64,000 nucleotides of DNA from Blastobasis lacticolella (GCA_905147135.1 LR990051.1:1431001-1495000), one strand, 5' to 3'. Numbered from the stretch's first letter, positions 29,973 through 39,989 are shown. Notes: generated from the letters alone by a model not told the origin. A program made the numbers and translations.

Positions 29973-30292
29973 TGGGCGCGGATTATATCAAGCGTCGGCG
30001 ACGCACGTTGCGTCGGCGACGCAACTTGCGTTATGCTGTCAACTCAAAATTGTATGAACTTCTAATGCGCGCGCCGACGCAACCTGCGTTTTACCTGCGT
30101 CGCCGACGCAACCTGCGTTATCGACGCTGCCTGCGTCGGCGACGCATCTTTCGTTAAGCTGTCAACTCAAAATTGTATGATTTTCAAATGCGCGCGCCGA
30201 CGCAGGTAAAACGCAGGTTGCGTCGGCGACGCAGGTAAAACGCAGGTTGCGTCGGCGCGCGCATTAGAAGTTCATATAATTTTAAGTTGACA
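29973..30292. mobile_element. foldback element built of GCGTCGGCGACGC palindromes
   Basis: An outer CGGATTATATCAAGCG end precedes repeated GCGTCGGCGACGC units, each a perfect 13-bp palindrome. An 81-bp arm at 30037-30117 (starting TGTCAACTCAAAATTGTATG) is matched almost perfectly in inverse orientation at 30212-30292. A partial extra arm lies at 30159-30210. The GC content contrasts sharply with the AT-rich flanks. A related copy with the inverse GCTTGATATAATCCGGGCC end lies at 37125-37220. Confidence 0.85.
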
Positions 30293-30312
30293 AGATGCGT
30301 CAAGAATTCTAA

Positions 30313-31476
30313 GGCCGGGCACAGACCTACCGGTCAGGGCCGGGCCGGGTTTAACGTGAAGGCCATATTATTTTCATCGAAAATGTACTAGCCGTCACAC
30401 ACTTATAGACGCCTGGAGAGCGCACCCGGTTAAAACTTTCAACCGTCCTGAAACGTCCGAACCGTCCTTGCATATAATCTTCTTATAATCGGCATATACA
30501 GACCGTAAGCTTTCCGGGCCGGGCCCATTCGTGGAATCGTCGTGGACATTGGGGCGGATCTGTAATTATCAAAGAGATTGGTATACCTGGGAAAGGTATA
30601 TTCCTCTATGATTGACCCTGAGTCCATTACTTTGGCAGGGCAAAAATTTCTATGTTGAAACATAAAAAACAAGGATTATCACAACCGTAATCTCAAAGAC
30701 GTTGCGTGGCAAGAAGTAAATAGATATGTTGATGTGAAGTTTAATGTTAGATGAAGACGAGAAAAAAATACGTATCAGTCTACTGTCATCAGTCTTCGTG
30801 AATACATGAATTGGACCCGGGTCAAGTTGGCTCTGTTTAGCCTGAGGCTTGAACTGGGTCCAGCCCCAAGGTGACTCTTTCTATTCGTAAACTATTGGTC
30901 CTGGAACACTAGTCCCTAAAGATATATGATAGTACTCGTCGAATTGTACATTTCGAATGACAGTTTTAAATTTAACGTCTCTCTCACAAAACGTAGATTT
31001 CGACGAGTACCTAATATCATTTTTCTATAGAAACTATTCTTCTAGGACCTATGGTTCTCAAGTTATAACAGTTTTCAATTTGCAACAGTTACTTTAAATG
31101 TGTATCTCGACGAGTGATATAATTCTTTTTAGAGACTAGTGTTCTAAGACCAATAGAATCAGAGTTATAACGGCTTTAAGTTTAACAGCCGTCATTCGAA
31201 ATGTAGATATGGACGAGTAGGTACAGTAGTTCAGTAGACTGATACTGCCTACCCGAATTTTTTTCCTCTCCTCATCCAACCTACCATCTTTCCCTTTTTT
31301 GTAGGTTTTCAGCGCCAAGCAGTAAGGCGATGCACATTAATTCGTCATCTATTTCTACCCGTTAACCTTTCCTGGCAAGCGCTTGATAACGACTAAGAAA
31401 ATTTTAAGAATGTCCGGCCCGGTAGGTGTGCCGGTTGGGCCCGTCCCTGACCTTTTCCATAGGTCTGTGCCCGCAC
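30313..31476. mobile_element. 1.16-kb Harbinger-like element with tandem internal repeats
   Basis: The left end GGCCGGGCACAGACC and the reverse complement of the right end GTGCGGGCACAGACC match, and TAA stands on both outer sides (30310-30312, 31477-31479). Further inside, CGGTCAGGGCCGGGCC and GGTCAGGGACGGGCCC also correspond. The interior includes the repeat block at 30885-31210. No transposase frame exists. The 3-bp TWA duplication suggests PIF/Harbinger mobilisation. Confidence 0.75.
30885..31210. repeat. diverged block of the 104-bp repeat family
   Basis: About three units with ACTAGTGTTCTAAGACCAAT, TCGACGAGT and CATTCGAAATGTAGAT words. The first is in one orientation and the later ones in the other. 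The central palindrome is degraded (AACAGCCGTCATT), so this is an older copy of the array at 35990-36895. Confidence 0.75.
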
Positions 31477-31479
31477 TAA

Positions 31480-32710
31480 AGCAGGGTTTTTATATCAACA
31501 AGACAAGGAGTTTATATACTGCAAAATGAGTTTGGATAGAGACTGGGAGACTGGATATCACAAGATATATCCATAGAGTTATATACCTCGTATAGTAACT
31601 CTATGGGCTATCCATAATAGACCCTGACCCCACACAGGCGTGGGCGATGCGGTCGCGTACTATTGGACTGAATGCGCCCGCGTACAGACGTTCATCATAT
31701 CAGCCAAAAGACACCCATGTTGAGCATATGCCGCCTTCCGAGATCTCCACAACATCCTGTCCTGTGCTTCCGCATCCGGCTGGCAGCTATCGCCCTCAGA
31801 TTTAGAGTTAACAGTCGCCTCTAGATCAAGCCATTGACAAAAAAAAGAAAATAATTATACTTAATAATAATAAACTACACCCAAGTCACACCGGTCAGAG
31901 GTATGCCCAACCTCCGAAAGATAGTCAATGCACTGGCCTATCATAATAATAATCACATGGGGGGGGGAATGGCGAAGGGGGATGTCACGGCCACCCGCTT
32001 GCAGAACGCGTCGTGGGTTTTCTGCTGTGTTCCCTTTAAGAACTACAGATCGCCCCTGTTTGGGGGAAGCTTTTAGTGACAAGTCATTGTCACTAAAATT
32101 TCGCCACAAACTTATCTGGCCCGGTGGCTAAAAGCTGAACTAAGTGTCGCCATTTAAAAATGTCATTTTGTTTGTCAACAACAGCGACGCCGTCACCGTG
32201 TCGGGTAAGTTTGTGGCACCTACCATTGAGTATTGCAAAGTAAAAAGTTTGCAAAAATATCCAACTTAATTACTAGCGGTTGCCCGCGACTTTGTTCGCG
32301 TTAAATACTCATCTTCAACTCATTCTATCATATGCAAAAATATTCCCCATGAAAATAATCACACTTAAATCTGTGATAAACTTAAAAGGATATCAGGTGA
32401 ACTGGTTCTACACTGGTTCCACAGGTAATGACTTTCAAGGTTATATTTTACTGTTCAGATTTATTTTGCTGAATATGTTACATAGTTTCTATGGGGTCAA
32501 ATTCCGCAAAAAGCATAAAAGGCACTCATTGTAACTGGTTATAAGACTGCGCTAGTAGGCCATGTTCACTTAAAAGTTTAGATCTTAAAGGAGTATACGC
32601 TGGCGCTGGCCTATGGTAGTCTTCTACATAACCTCATCCCCCTTGATCTGACTGACTTCTGTTTAAGTGGATTTGAAACGCCACAAAACATCAGCATCAC
32701 TAAGTTAAAT
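31480..32710. other. unassigned, with a 12-bp hairpin at 32071-32098
   Basis: 31640-31850 is GC-rich, and its minus strand has text such as MLWRSRKAAYAQHG that may be a LINE remnant, but I could not place it. TTTTAGTGACAA-GTCA-TTGTCACTAAAA is a perfect 12-bp stem at 32071-32098. 32280-32305 has a GCCCGCGACTTTGTTCGCG repeat terminus. Confidence 0.4.
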
Positions 32711-32711
32711 C

Positions 32712-32930
32712 CTGTTTCTGTCTGCCACCCAGAGATCCTGGGTTCGATTCAGAAATGATGAATTTTAATATATGTTATCTGGGTCTAGGTGTTATATGTA
32801 CTTATCATGAGTATGTATTTAAAAAATATGTAAGTAAGTTTAGTTATCTAGCATCCATAACACAAGCTTTGCTTACTTTGAGGCAAGATGGCGCTGTGTG
32901 AATTGTTCAAGTATATTTATTTAATATTTT
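32712..32930 (+). mobile_element. tRNA-derived SINE, family 1 (plus, damaged head)
   Basis: The B-box CTGGGTTCGATTCAG is partly deleted. The end AACACAAGCTTTGCTTACTT and GATGGCGCTGTGTGAATTG is well kept. Confidence 0.75.
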
Positions 32931-33837
32931 TGATTGATAATATAGAGCTGAGATCAACTTATATCGGAAAAGTCAAAATCTCTGAAACAGTCATTTTTTG
33001 TTTATATTTAAAATTTCAGTTAACATCTACTTAGATGACTAAAGTTTCAGCCAATTTAACAAAACAGCATTTTTATAGAACAAAATGAGTTTAAATTGAT
33101 ATATCTTTATTAATTTACTTTTTATCTAAATAAAACATTTCACAAACACTACATTTAAGTGAAGCTTACAACAATTATACATTATTGAAACTGCACTTAA
33201 ATCATTTAAGCCGTTCCTGAGATAAGCGCGCACAAACGCATTGACAAACAGACAGCATTAGGTAACATGTTCAGATGGTTGGTTTTTCATCGATAATATT
33301 CTACAGTTTTTTGTGTTGAGATTTTTTTTTATTTGTAGATTTAGGTTATCTTTTCTAATTGTGTACTTTCTGTAGCTTTTATAAAAGCGGATATATAATA
33401 GGTACTTTCTGAGTCTGTTAAAATGGGTATGAAATTGGCCATACAAATGTCTTTCTGTGTTAAATGGATGTACAGCATATCTTCTTAGGGTCGCGGATTC
33501 AAAAGTGCTAATAAAGGTGAACACGCACTTACGCTGCGCGACGCGGCAGCGGCACGGCAACTGCACTGCAACGTCTATTCTGAACGCACTGCTGCGACGC
33601 GATATTGCGCGTTACTTCAGTCAAAGATGTGTAGTGTTAGGCAGGACAAGGTTTTAAATAGAGTTTGTATGTCATATTATTTTTTTAAGCCGACCCCATA
33701 TGTTAGTCTAAGAAACAGTTCGTCACAGTTCGAAGATAAATGACTTTTTTTATTCATACACGTAACCATTTGCGATAAAGCGTTCTTCCTTGTATGAAAT
33801 CAATTGCGTCAACAAACACATACCTAAGCGAGCGGCC
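32931..33837. other. AT-rich, with a GC-rich patch near 33520-33620
   Basis: The GC-rich patch contains CTGCGCGACGCGGCAGCGGC and GCACTGCTGCGACGCGATAT words. No gene was recognised. Confidence 0.4.
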
Positions 33838-34112
33838 ACACAGAAAAGACTCAGACACGTCGCGGACAGGGCACAGACGGGACACGGACGCGACTTAAAA
33901 CATACAGAAAAGACAGGGCAAGGACGCGGCGCCGTCGCGGATAAGTCAAGAGCGTAGGCAAGACAAGGACAGCAAGCGCTGCGGGCGAGGCCCGGCTCCC
34001 GCGCCCCGCCCGCACCCCTGCTCTCGCCCGCGGCGCGCCCTTGCCTCGTCTTTTCTGTATGTTTCAAGTCGTGTCTGCGACGCGTCCTCGCCCTGTCCTA
34101 GCCCTGTGTCGC
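33838..34112. mobile_element. 275-bp GC-rich MITE, TAA duplication
   Basis: Arms match inversely: GACTTAAAACATACAGAAAA on the left and the complement of TTTTCTGTATGTTTCAAGTC on the right, plus CACGGACGCG/CGCGTCC and CACACAG/CCTGTGTCGC nearer the ends. TAA lies on both sides (33835-33837, 34113-34115). The centre (33960-34030) is over 75% GC. No coding content. Confidence 0.7.
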
Positions 34113-34351
34113 TAAGACAGTATTACTTTTTAAATCTCATACACCTATGTCTGAAAGCTGAAATATTCATATTCTCAAAATCGAACCATGTTCAGCATGT
34201 AACACATGATTCACCGGAACATTATTATTATTTATTATGCATCGCACCGGTTCGGCTGAATGCGGTGCAGGTGGTGCTACCCACTTGTATGGACGGTGCA
34301 CGCCATCATCAAACCTGTCTCTGCGTTTTGCAGCACAAGTGCATATAGACC

Positions 34352-34445
34352 TTTAGACTATTGACATCTGAATGTTTATACCTGTTTAAACCATGGACTT
34401 TTAGACTATTGACATCTGAACGTTTATACCTGTTTAAACCATGGA
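34352..34445. repeat. 48-bp tandem duplication
   Basis: Two copies of a 48-bp unit containing TTTAGACTATTGACATCTGA and ATACCTGTTTAAACCATGGA, with one C/T difference. It abuts the left end of the P-like element. Confidence 0.85.
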
Positions 34446-35015
34446 CTTACTACCCACTGCGCACTGCTTTGACTAAAACCGGGCAGAGCGAGAGTCACCA
34501 TCGATAGTCCTTTGTCCCTTTCTAACAGTGTAAACACAATGTTATTGGCATAATCACCGTCATTCTAAATTGACAAGTGTTGTGTTTGGTGTTGCCATTA
34601 TTGGAGAAATATATTTACCGTAAATTTGGTATTATTATGAGGTAATCCGTACAATCCGAAAAGTAGTTGTCAAAATACCTTTTGATCTACTGAACCATAG
34701 CCTCCTTTATCTTACAAGCCATGCTATAGCACGGAACGACAACGTCGCTGTGAACCGATTTACTCATTGTTTACATGTCAATGTGCGGGAAAATTATGAA
34801 TTTTATGATAAATTAAAAATATATTGGTGAAACTGTAAATAAACGCGTTTGTATGGACCATATAAGAAGGTAAATAAAAGCAAAAATATTCATAATTGCG
34901 CCAAAATAGGATAAATACGATTTTTAAAAAACAACCCTTCACTATTTTTGTTGTTCGTTTTTTACTTATTTCATAAATCAAATTCTGTTTTATAATCGTA
35001 ATCATTCTCTAATAG

Positions 35016-35252
35016 ATGCAAAGGCGTTGTAGCATTTGAAAAATGCAAGTATAATTATGATTAATCCTTAAAAATGAGCAAGAAGCTGTGCCGAAGTTTT
35101 GCTTTCCAAAAGATGTAATTCTATTAAACAAATGGACTTCTGCTATTCCCCAAGCATGCTGGAGTCCCATCGAAGGATCCTTCGCGTGCAGCAAACATTT
35201 TCGCAGTGTGAAAGTTATTACAACTACTTTAAACCACGATCTTTCAATTTAA
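35016..35252 (+). pseudogene. THAP zinc-finger domain remnant
   Basis: From ATG at 35016: MQRRCSI, then after a small frame disruption KCKYNYD and, in a continuous frame from 35061, KNEQEAVPKFCFPKD, VILLNKWTSAIPQACWSP and FACSKHF, ending with a stop at 35250. The order Cys-x-Cys, FPKD, a Trp, W-x-P and C-x2-H is the THAP signature that binds DNA at the N-terminus of P-type transposases and some host factors. The N-terminal frame break and lack of a downstream catalytic domain show it is dead. A domesticated exon is a less likely reading because it sits between transposon-like inverted arms. Confidence 0.7.
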
Positions 35253-35989
35253 ATTTCTTTATTTCGCATTCCATGTGTTACATTTGATTGTCGACGATGA
35301 TGTGACCGTTGAAAAAGTAGATAGGTACAATAGGTAAGTAAGTAGTTAGTTTTCATATACTTAAATAAGAATGTTTAAAATGTATTATACCTAATAGTGA
35401 ATAAATTGGGCAATATTTTGGCTAGCATAGATTATTTCATTTCATAATAGCTTTTGGCCGCGACTGCGTCCTCATAAAATTCTGTTATAACGTTCCGTAC
35501 CCGTTTCCGGGAATCACATTAAATTTCGGGAAAAGTTATAGCAAACGTGCTATTCTAAGCTATATTCTATATAACTGCCAAATTGCATTTAAATCCGTTC
35601 AGTAGTTTTTGCGTGAAGGAGTAACAAACATCCATTACATACAAAACCAAACATGCATTATACATATTGTATTTCGCATTTATAATAGTAGCATAATACT
35701 GTTGCAAGTAAATAGATAGGTAAATAGTTCAGTAATCTATCCAGTTTCATATTATCTAACTATTGCATATATTTAATCACTTAAATAACTAATAACATTA
35801 AACGACGACGACCGCGAAGAAAGTTTTACAGTAATTTTCAGGTTCACTAAAATTAAAAAATGCGACGTTGTCAAACTTCTGCGCATGGCTTGTAAAATGA
35901 AGGAGGCTATGACTGAACGTTTCTCCGACAAACGTCGAGTCGACATAATTATTAACCTACGACATTTTGTTCCACAAAACAGATAAAAG

Positions 35990-36895
35990 AGTTCGGTAAC
36001 CATTTATCCTACGACACTAGTTTCTAAAGAGAAGTGATAGTACTCGTCGATATCTACATTTCGGGTGACAGCTGTCAAACTTAAATGTGTTATAACTCGG
36101 AACCCATTGGTTCTAGAACACTAGTTTCTAAAGAAATATGATAGTACTTGTCAAGATCTACATTTCGTATGACAGCTGTCAAACTTAGAACTGTCATCCA
36201 AAATGTAGATCTCGATGAGTACTATCGTATTGCTCAAGGAACTAGTGTTCTAAGACCAATCGTTTCCGAGTTACAACAGTTCTAAGTTTGACAGCTGTCA
36301 TGCGAAATGTAGATCTCGGCGAACACTATCATTTTTCTTTAGGAACGAGTGTTATAGCACCAATAGTTTAGGCGTTATTTCAGTTCAAACTTTGACAGCT
36401 GTCATTCGAAATGTAGATTTCAACAAGTACTATCATTTCTCTCTAGAAACTAGTGTTTTAGGACCAATGGGTACCGATTTATAAAAGATTTAACATTGAC
36501 AGCTGTCATTCGAAATGTAGATCTCGGCGAACACTATCATTTTTCTTTAGGAACGAGTGTTATAGCACCAATAGTTTAGGAGTTATTTCAGTTCAAACTT
36601 TGACAGCTGTCATTCGAAATGTAGATCTCAACAAGTACTATCATTTCTCTCTAGAAACTAGTGTTTTAGGACCAATGGGTACCGATTTATAAAAGATTTA
36701 ACATTGACAGCTGTCATTCGAAATGTAGATCTCAACAAGTACTATCATTTCTCTCTAGAAGCTAGTGTTTTAGGACCAATGTGTACCGATTTATAAAATA
36801 CTTAACATTAACAGCTGTCATACGAAATGATGATCTCGAGGAATGCTATCATTTCACTCTAGGAACTAGTGTTCTAGGGCTAATAGTTTCCGAGT
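35990..36895. repeat. 104-bp tandem array centred on GACAGCTGTC palindromes
   Basis: GACAGCTGTC, itself a perfect 10-bp palindrome with a CAGCTG E-box core, starts at 36067 and 36171 in one orientation. In the other it starts at 36290, 36394, 36498, 36602 and 36706, with a variant at 36810. Each step within an orientation is exactly 104 bp. Units at 36394/36602 and 36498/36706 are pairwise most alike, giving a 208-bp dimeric higher-order repeat. Orientation flips near 36185, making a ~140-bp inverted repeat. Each unit also carries ACTAGTGTTTTAGGACCAAT and AAATGTAGATCTC words. Confidence 0.95.
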
Positions 36896-36990
36896 AGCAG
36901 GGTTAGCTTGGGCTGGACCCTGGTGAAAATATAACCTTCAGATTGCACCCGGTCCGGCTCTGCCTGGCCCTGAGGTCGGTGTCCGCGCCA
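36896..36990. mobile_element. right end of the Harbinger-like array element
   Basis: GGCTGGACCC, ACCCGGTCC and GGCCCTGAGGTCGGTGTCCG match, inverted, the left part of 30313-31476 (GGTCAGGGCC, GGGCACAGACC). No matching left end was found before 35990, so this copy is truncated or rearranged. Confidence 0.5.
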
Positions 36991-37124
36991 AATAATAAAA
37001 GTAATTCGGAATTTGCATCAACAATGGTGGCAACACTAGAAAGGGACACAGGACTATCGATGGTGACTCTCGCTCTGCCCGATTTTAGTCAAAGCAGTGC
37101 GTTTAAACTGTTGAAGTCTAGCGT

Positions 37125-37220
37125 TTGACAGCCCGACGCAACCTGCGTCGGCGACGCATGGTGCGTCGGCGACGCAGGTTGCGTCGGCGACGCAAGGTGC
37201 GTCGCCGACGCTTGATATAA
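37125..37220. repeat. 18-bp palindromic GCGTCGGCGACGC array
   Basis: About four to five 18-bp units (GCGTCGGCGACGCATGGT type) end in GCTTGATATAATCCGGGCC, the inverse of the 29973 end. It is the companion of the foldback at 29973-30292. Confidence 0.85.
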
Positions 37221-37590
37221 TCCGGGCCTTGTAGGTACTAAATAGCTGATAATTACGAAAATACATAAATTTAAGTTCATATTTTCATCTTATACTCAAT
37301 CTATAATTACTTGTACAGATATCTATATAAGATAGATCTTTACGCTTCTCACTGGTTATTCACTGGTCTTCTCTGATCACCATAGGAATTCTTTAGTCAA
37401 TCCAAATAAACTGTCATGATCATAGTCACCCTACAAAAAGGCTACAGGCCCGAGGGAGTGTGGCTAGCCCTTCTTATTGAATTACAACAAACTCCGGCGC
37501 GCTGTGATTTTTCCTGATACCCACCCTCTCGCGATGGTTCCATGTCCAATCATCACGCAACTAAAAGTTAAAATCAGGATTAAAATTTAA
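37221..37590. other. unassigned
   Basis: No gene or clear repeat was recognised; moderately AT-rich. Confidence 0.4.
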
Positions 37591-37594
37591 ATCT

Positions 37595-37735
37595 GGATAA
37601 TCTGGATGCCTTCAAGACTAGCGTAAATAGGCTGTTCCAAGACGGGCTTGCTCCATTTTTGGCCGCATCGGCACTTACCAACAGTTGAGATGACGGTCAA
37701 ATGCATGTCTTATTTAATATAAAAAAATACAAGGT
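37595..37735 (+). pseudogene. CR1/Jockey-type LINE 3' end
   Basis: LDAFKTSVNRLFQDGL-like text is followed by GGCCGCATCGGCACTTACC and an A-rich tail, matching 9135-9240 and 51480-51560. Only the final ~35 codons and tail remain. Confidence 0.6.
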
Positions 37736-37774
37736 GGCAACTAAAAATGTTTCTGTTGTTTTGTAATAATAAGT

Positions 37775-37885
37775 ATATTCGGTCACGGAGTGCCAACTGG
37801 CTCCCGGGACTGTTCAAACAGTCTTAGGGTCCTCAGCGGAAGACCTTGGTCAATCTCGATGCGCCAACGGTATTAGGAGCTCGTA
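37775..37885 (-). mobile_element. 5S-headed SINE, 3' half (minus)
   Basis: On the plus strand GGTCACGGAGTGCCAACTGG, CTCCCGGGACTGTT and GCGGAAGACCTTGG are complementary to the tail of 21615-21845. The 5S-like head is missing. Confidence 0.6.
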
Positions 37886-38475
37886 ATAATACAGAAATTA
37901 AACAAAAAATTGTCCATACGTGGAAATTTTAAAAAACAAGCTGAAAATTTGTGTTAATGTAGATAATCCTGTGAAAAATCCGTAATTTAAAAAAAACCGC
38001 CGCCATATTGGATTTTTGGACTTTCACGCATTGAACCGAAGATGCGATTTTACTCATATACGTATTTTACTTTGAGAGAAATTCGTTGTTTTATGATCGT
38101 AATTTACTTACCGGGTTACCGCCTACTTTGCCAATCAACGAAATACGATACGACCGACTTACATCAACCCCAAGTTTTTTAACAGGAGCTAAAGTTATAA
38201 AAAAGCCTTCGAAAAATCTATTATGACGGTGACTATAAAATTACCCTGATAATCTAATATCAAGGCACAATAACGAACATTGAACCAGACACTCATCCGT
38301 TTCTCTTGAAAATAAACTGCAGTATTGAGACTGGCGGGAGCTTCATACTTTTTTCAGTTTCCGAAGAAAAATCACGTCTGGATACCTAACTTGATAACTT
38401 AATTTGTCGCTTCGCATCGCAGCCAGGACAGGGTCACAGTGGACACGACTTGCAGTAAGATACGTTATCAAATTA
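37886..38475. other. AT-rich, nothing recognised
   Basis: No coding or repeat feature could be supported. Confidence 0.45.
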
Positions 38476-38479
38476 AGCA

Positions 38480-38630
38480 TTTTGGCGTCAATATCCTGGC
38501 TATGTACTCGTGCGCCAGAGCCCAGGTTCCGCCTTGATCAAGATCCAGGATTTGGCAAATCAAGTAATTAGTGGAGCGACTGTCATCTGGACTCCGTGAC
38601 CAGGGTCAGGACCAGATTGGAACTTGTTTA
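38480..38630 (-). mobile_element. SINE family 2 fragment (minus)
   Basis: It begins CATTTTGGCGTCAATATCCT and includes CAAGATCCAGGATTTGGCAA and GTGGAGCGACTGTCATCT. The rest is lost. Confidence 0.65.
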
Positions 38631-38684
38631 CACATTGATGGCGGTTGGAGTTTAGAGAGAGGCGAGCGTAGTGATTGTGGCTAA

Positions 38685-38870
38685 ACGGATTGGGGCGCAC
38701 TGAAACCAGCGCGTCAGCCGTGGCATTATGCTGAGTGCGGCCAACTGCACTTCTTCATGGCACGGTTAATCACAATTGGGGTATTTTATTGTTATTTTGC
38801 AGTATTCTACGTTTTGTACTTTTTGTGCCTTGGAAGTAAGTGCAATAAACATATTTTACATACTTGCTTT
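38685..38870 (+). repeat. retroposon 3' end
   Basis: CACTGAAACCAGCGCGTCAG, ATGCTGAGTGCGGCC and a final GTGCAATAAACATATTTTAC. It shares its first part with 16950-17050. Confidence 0.4.
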
Positions 38871-39004
38871 ACTTACAAAACTCTCCTCTCATGTGGAAGA
38901 GGTTCGTATTAGTTACTTATGCTATTAACCTAACGTGTCCAACTCGTAAGCTAGAGGTACCTATCTAGCTCGATCACCACTGCCGCCATGTACCTATGAC
39001 TCTT

Positions 39005-39225
39005 TTCTGAGTTATGTACTGATGCTCTTACGGTGAAGAAAAACATCGCGATGAAATCTGCACATTCGACTGTATGTGTAACCATGATCCATTCTGGTCA
39101 GGCTAGCCAGTTAACAGGGTCACGGAGGTCAAATTGCAATCGCTCTACTGTAAGTACCTGCTCTAAAAAATTCTGAGTCATGGTCAAGGCGAAGCCCGGG
39201 ACCTCGTGCGCCAAGTGACCGACCA
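39005..39225 (+). mobile_element. SINE family 2 (plus, head missing)
   Basis: CTGAGTTATGTACTGATGCTC, CATCGCGATGAAATCTGCAC, AACCATGATCCATTCTGGTC and CAATCGCTCTACTGTAAGTA follow the family order, with a deletion near the start and a decayed 3' end. Confidence 0.65.
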
Positions 39226-39322
39226 TTTATGTGGCATATAACGCGACAGGATAACCTACTATTAATGTATTTAGGTTAAGGACTTGTCGAGGGCTAAGCT
39301 GGTAAGCATCATGCTTACGATT

Positions 39323-39625
39323 TCACTTATTACCTAGATCACAACTACACAAACCATTATTGTCGGCAGAAATAGATATGAGGCGGTGGTACACATCTCG
39401 GGCTGATTTATCTGGCTTGAGAGTGCCTCTCAAATACAAACATACTTTGATCCAACATATTGTACCGTTTATTAACTGTGCCATGGCATCCGATGCGGCG
39501 GCCAACTGAAGTGAGATTTGTCTTAAGTCCAAGTTTAAGACACTGCCGAGACAGTTCCCAGGTGTAACTATTGTAAGGAACAGGAATTTATAGTGCCGTC
39601 CGTCGCAAAGAAAGCCTGCCATCAC
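39323..39625 (-). CDS. unassigned 100-codon ORF (doubtful)
   Basis: Minus-strand frame with a less AT-biased composition than its surroundings; text includes VTPGNCLGSVLNLDLRQISL and PDKSARDVYHRLISISADNN. No motif or family was recognised. A GTAATAAGT donor-like string near its end would allow an exon reading. It could be a buried transposon fragment or chance. Confidence 0.15.
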   Translation of the reverse strand: MMAGFLCDGRHYKFLFLTIVTPGNCLGSVLNLDLRQISLQLAAASDAMAQLINGTICWIKVCLYLRGTLKPDKSARDVYHRLISISADNNGLCSCDLGNK

Positions 39626-39719
39626 ACTGTACTTGCGATTTTTTTACAGATATATACGAGTTGATATTTACCAAGCTATTTAGTAAGCAGCGGAGCAAGT
39701 AGGGTTAATAAAAAATAAA

Positions 39720-39985
39720 AAGTTGGAAAACACCCGACCGAGAATAAATATCTATTGTACTATATTTGATAAAAACTATTTTAATTAAACAAAACTAAGA
39801 ACCATCTCGATTTAATTGGCTTTCAAAAGAAAACCGTATTGAAATCGGTCTATCCATTCGAGAACTACGATGCCACAGACAGACACACACCTATTCACAT
39901 ACACATAATTACAGAGCCACAGATACACCTACATACACGTCAAACTTGTTACACTCCTATTTTCTTGGTCTGGGGTTAAAATCAG
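39720..39985 (+). repeat. dispersed repeat family C (plus)
   Basis: AACACCCGACCGAGAATAAA, AATTAAACAAAACTAAGAAC, AAATCGGTCTATCCATTCGA, CACAGACAGACACACACC and ACACTCCTATTTTCTTGGTC. The copy looks full length. Confidence 0.65.
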
Positions 39986-39989
39986 GTAC

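Larger units (their letters stand above)
34440..37101 (+). mobile_element. P-element-like THAP transposon remnant
   Basis: Outer inverted arms of 65 bp (34460-34524 and 37037-37101) begin CGCACTGCTTTGACTAAAA and differ at 2 positions. Inner inverted segments (34691-34748 and 35862-35912) share CATAGCCTCCTT, TACAAGCCATG and GACAACGTCGC. A THAP-domain remnant lies between. GTTTAAAC occurs just outside the left end (34432-34439) and at the right end (37101-37108), compatible with the 8-bp duplication of P elements, although the left end has 20 extra bases before the arm. The 104-bp array and a Harbinger-like end (36896-36990) interrupt the right arm. Confidence 0.6.

Noticed and set aside
35016..35252. 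Domesticated THAP host gene
   Set aside because: Frame break in the N-terminal zinc region, no continuing ORF, and position between transposon-type inverted arms favour a dead transposase.
35990..36895. CRISPR-like array
   Set aside because: Whole 104-bp units are repeated with no unique spacers, the host is eukaryotic and no cas genes exist.
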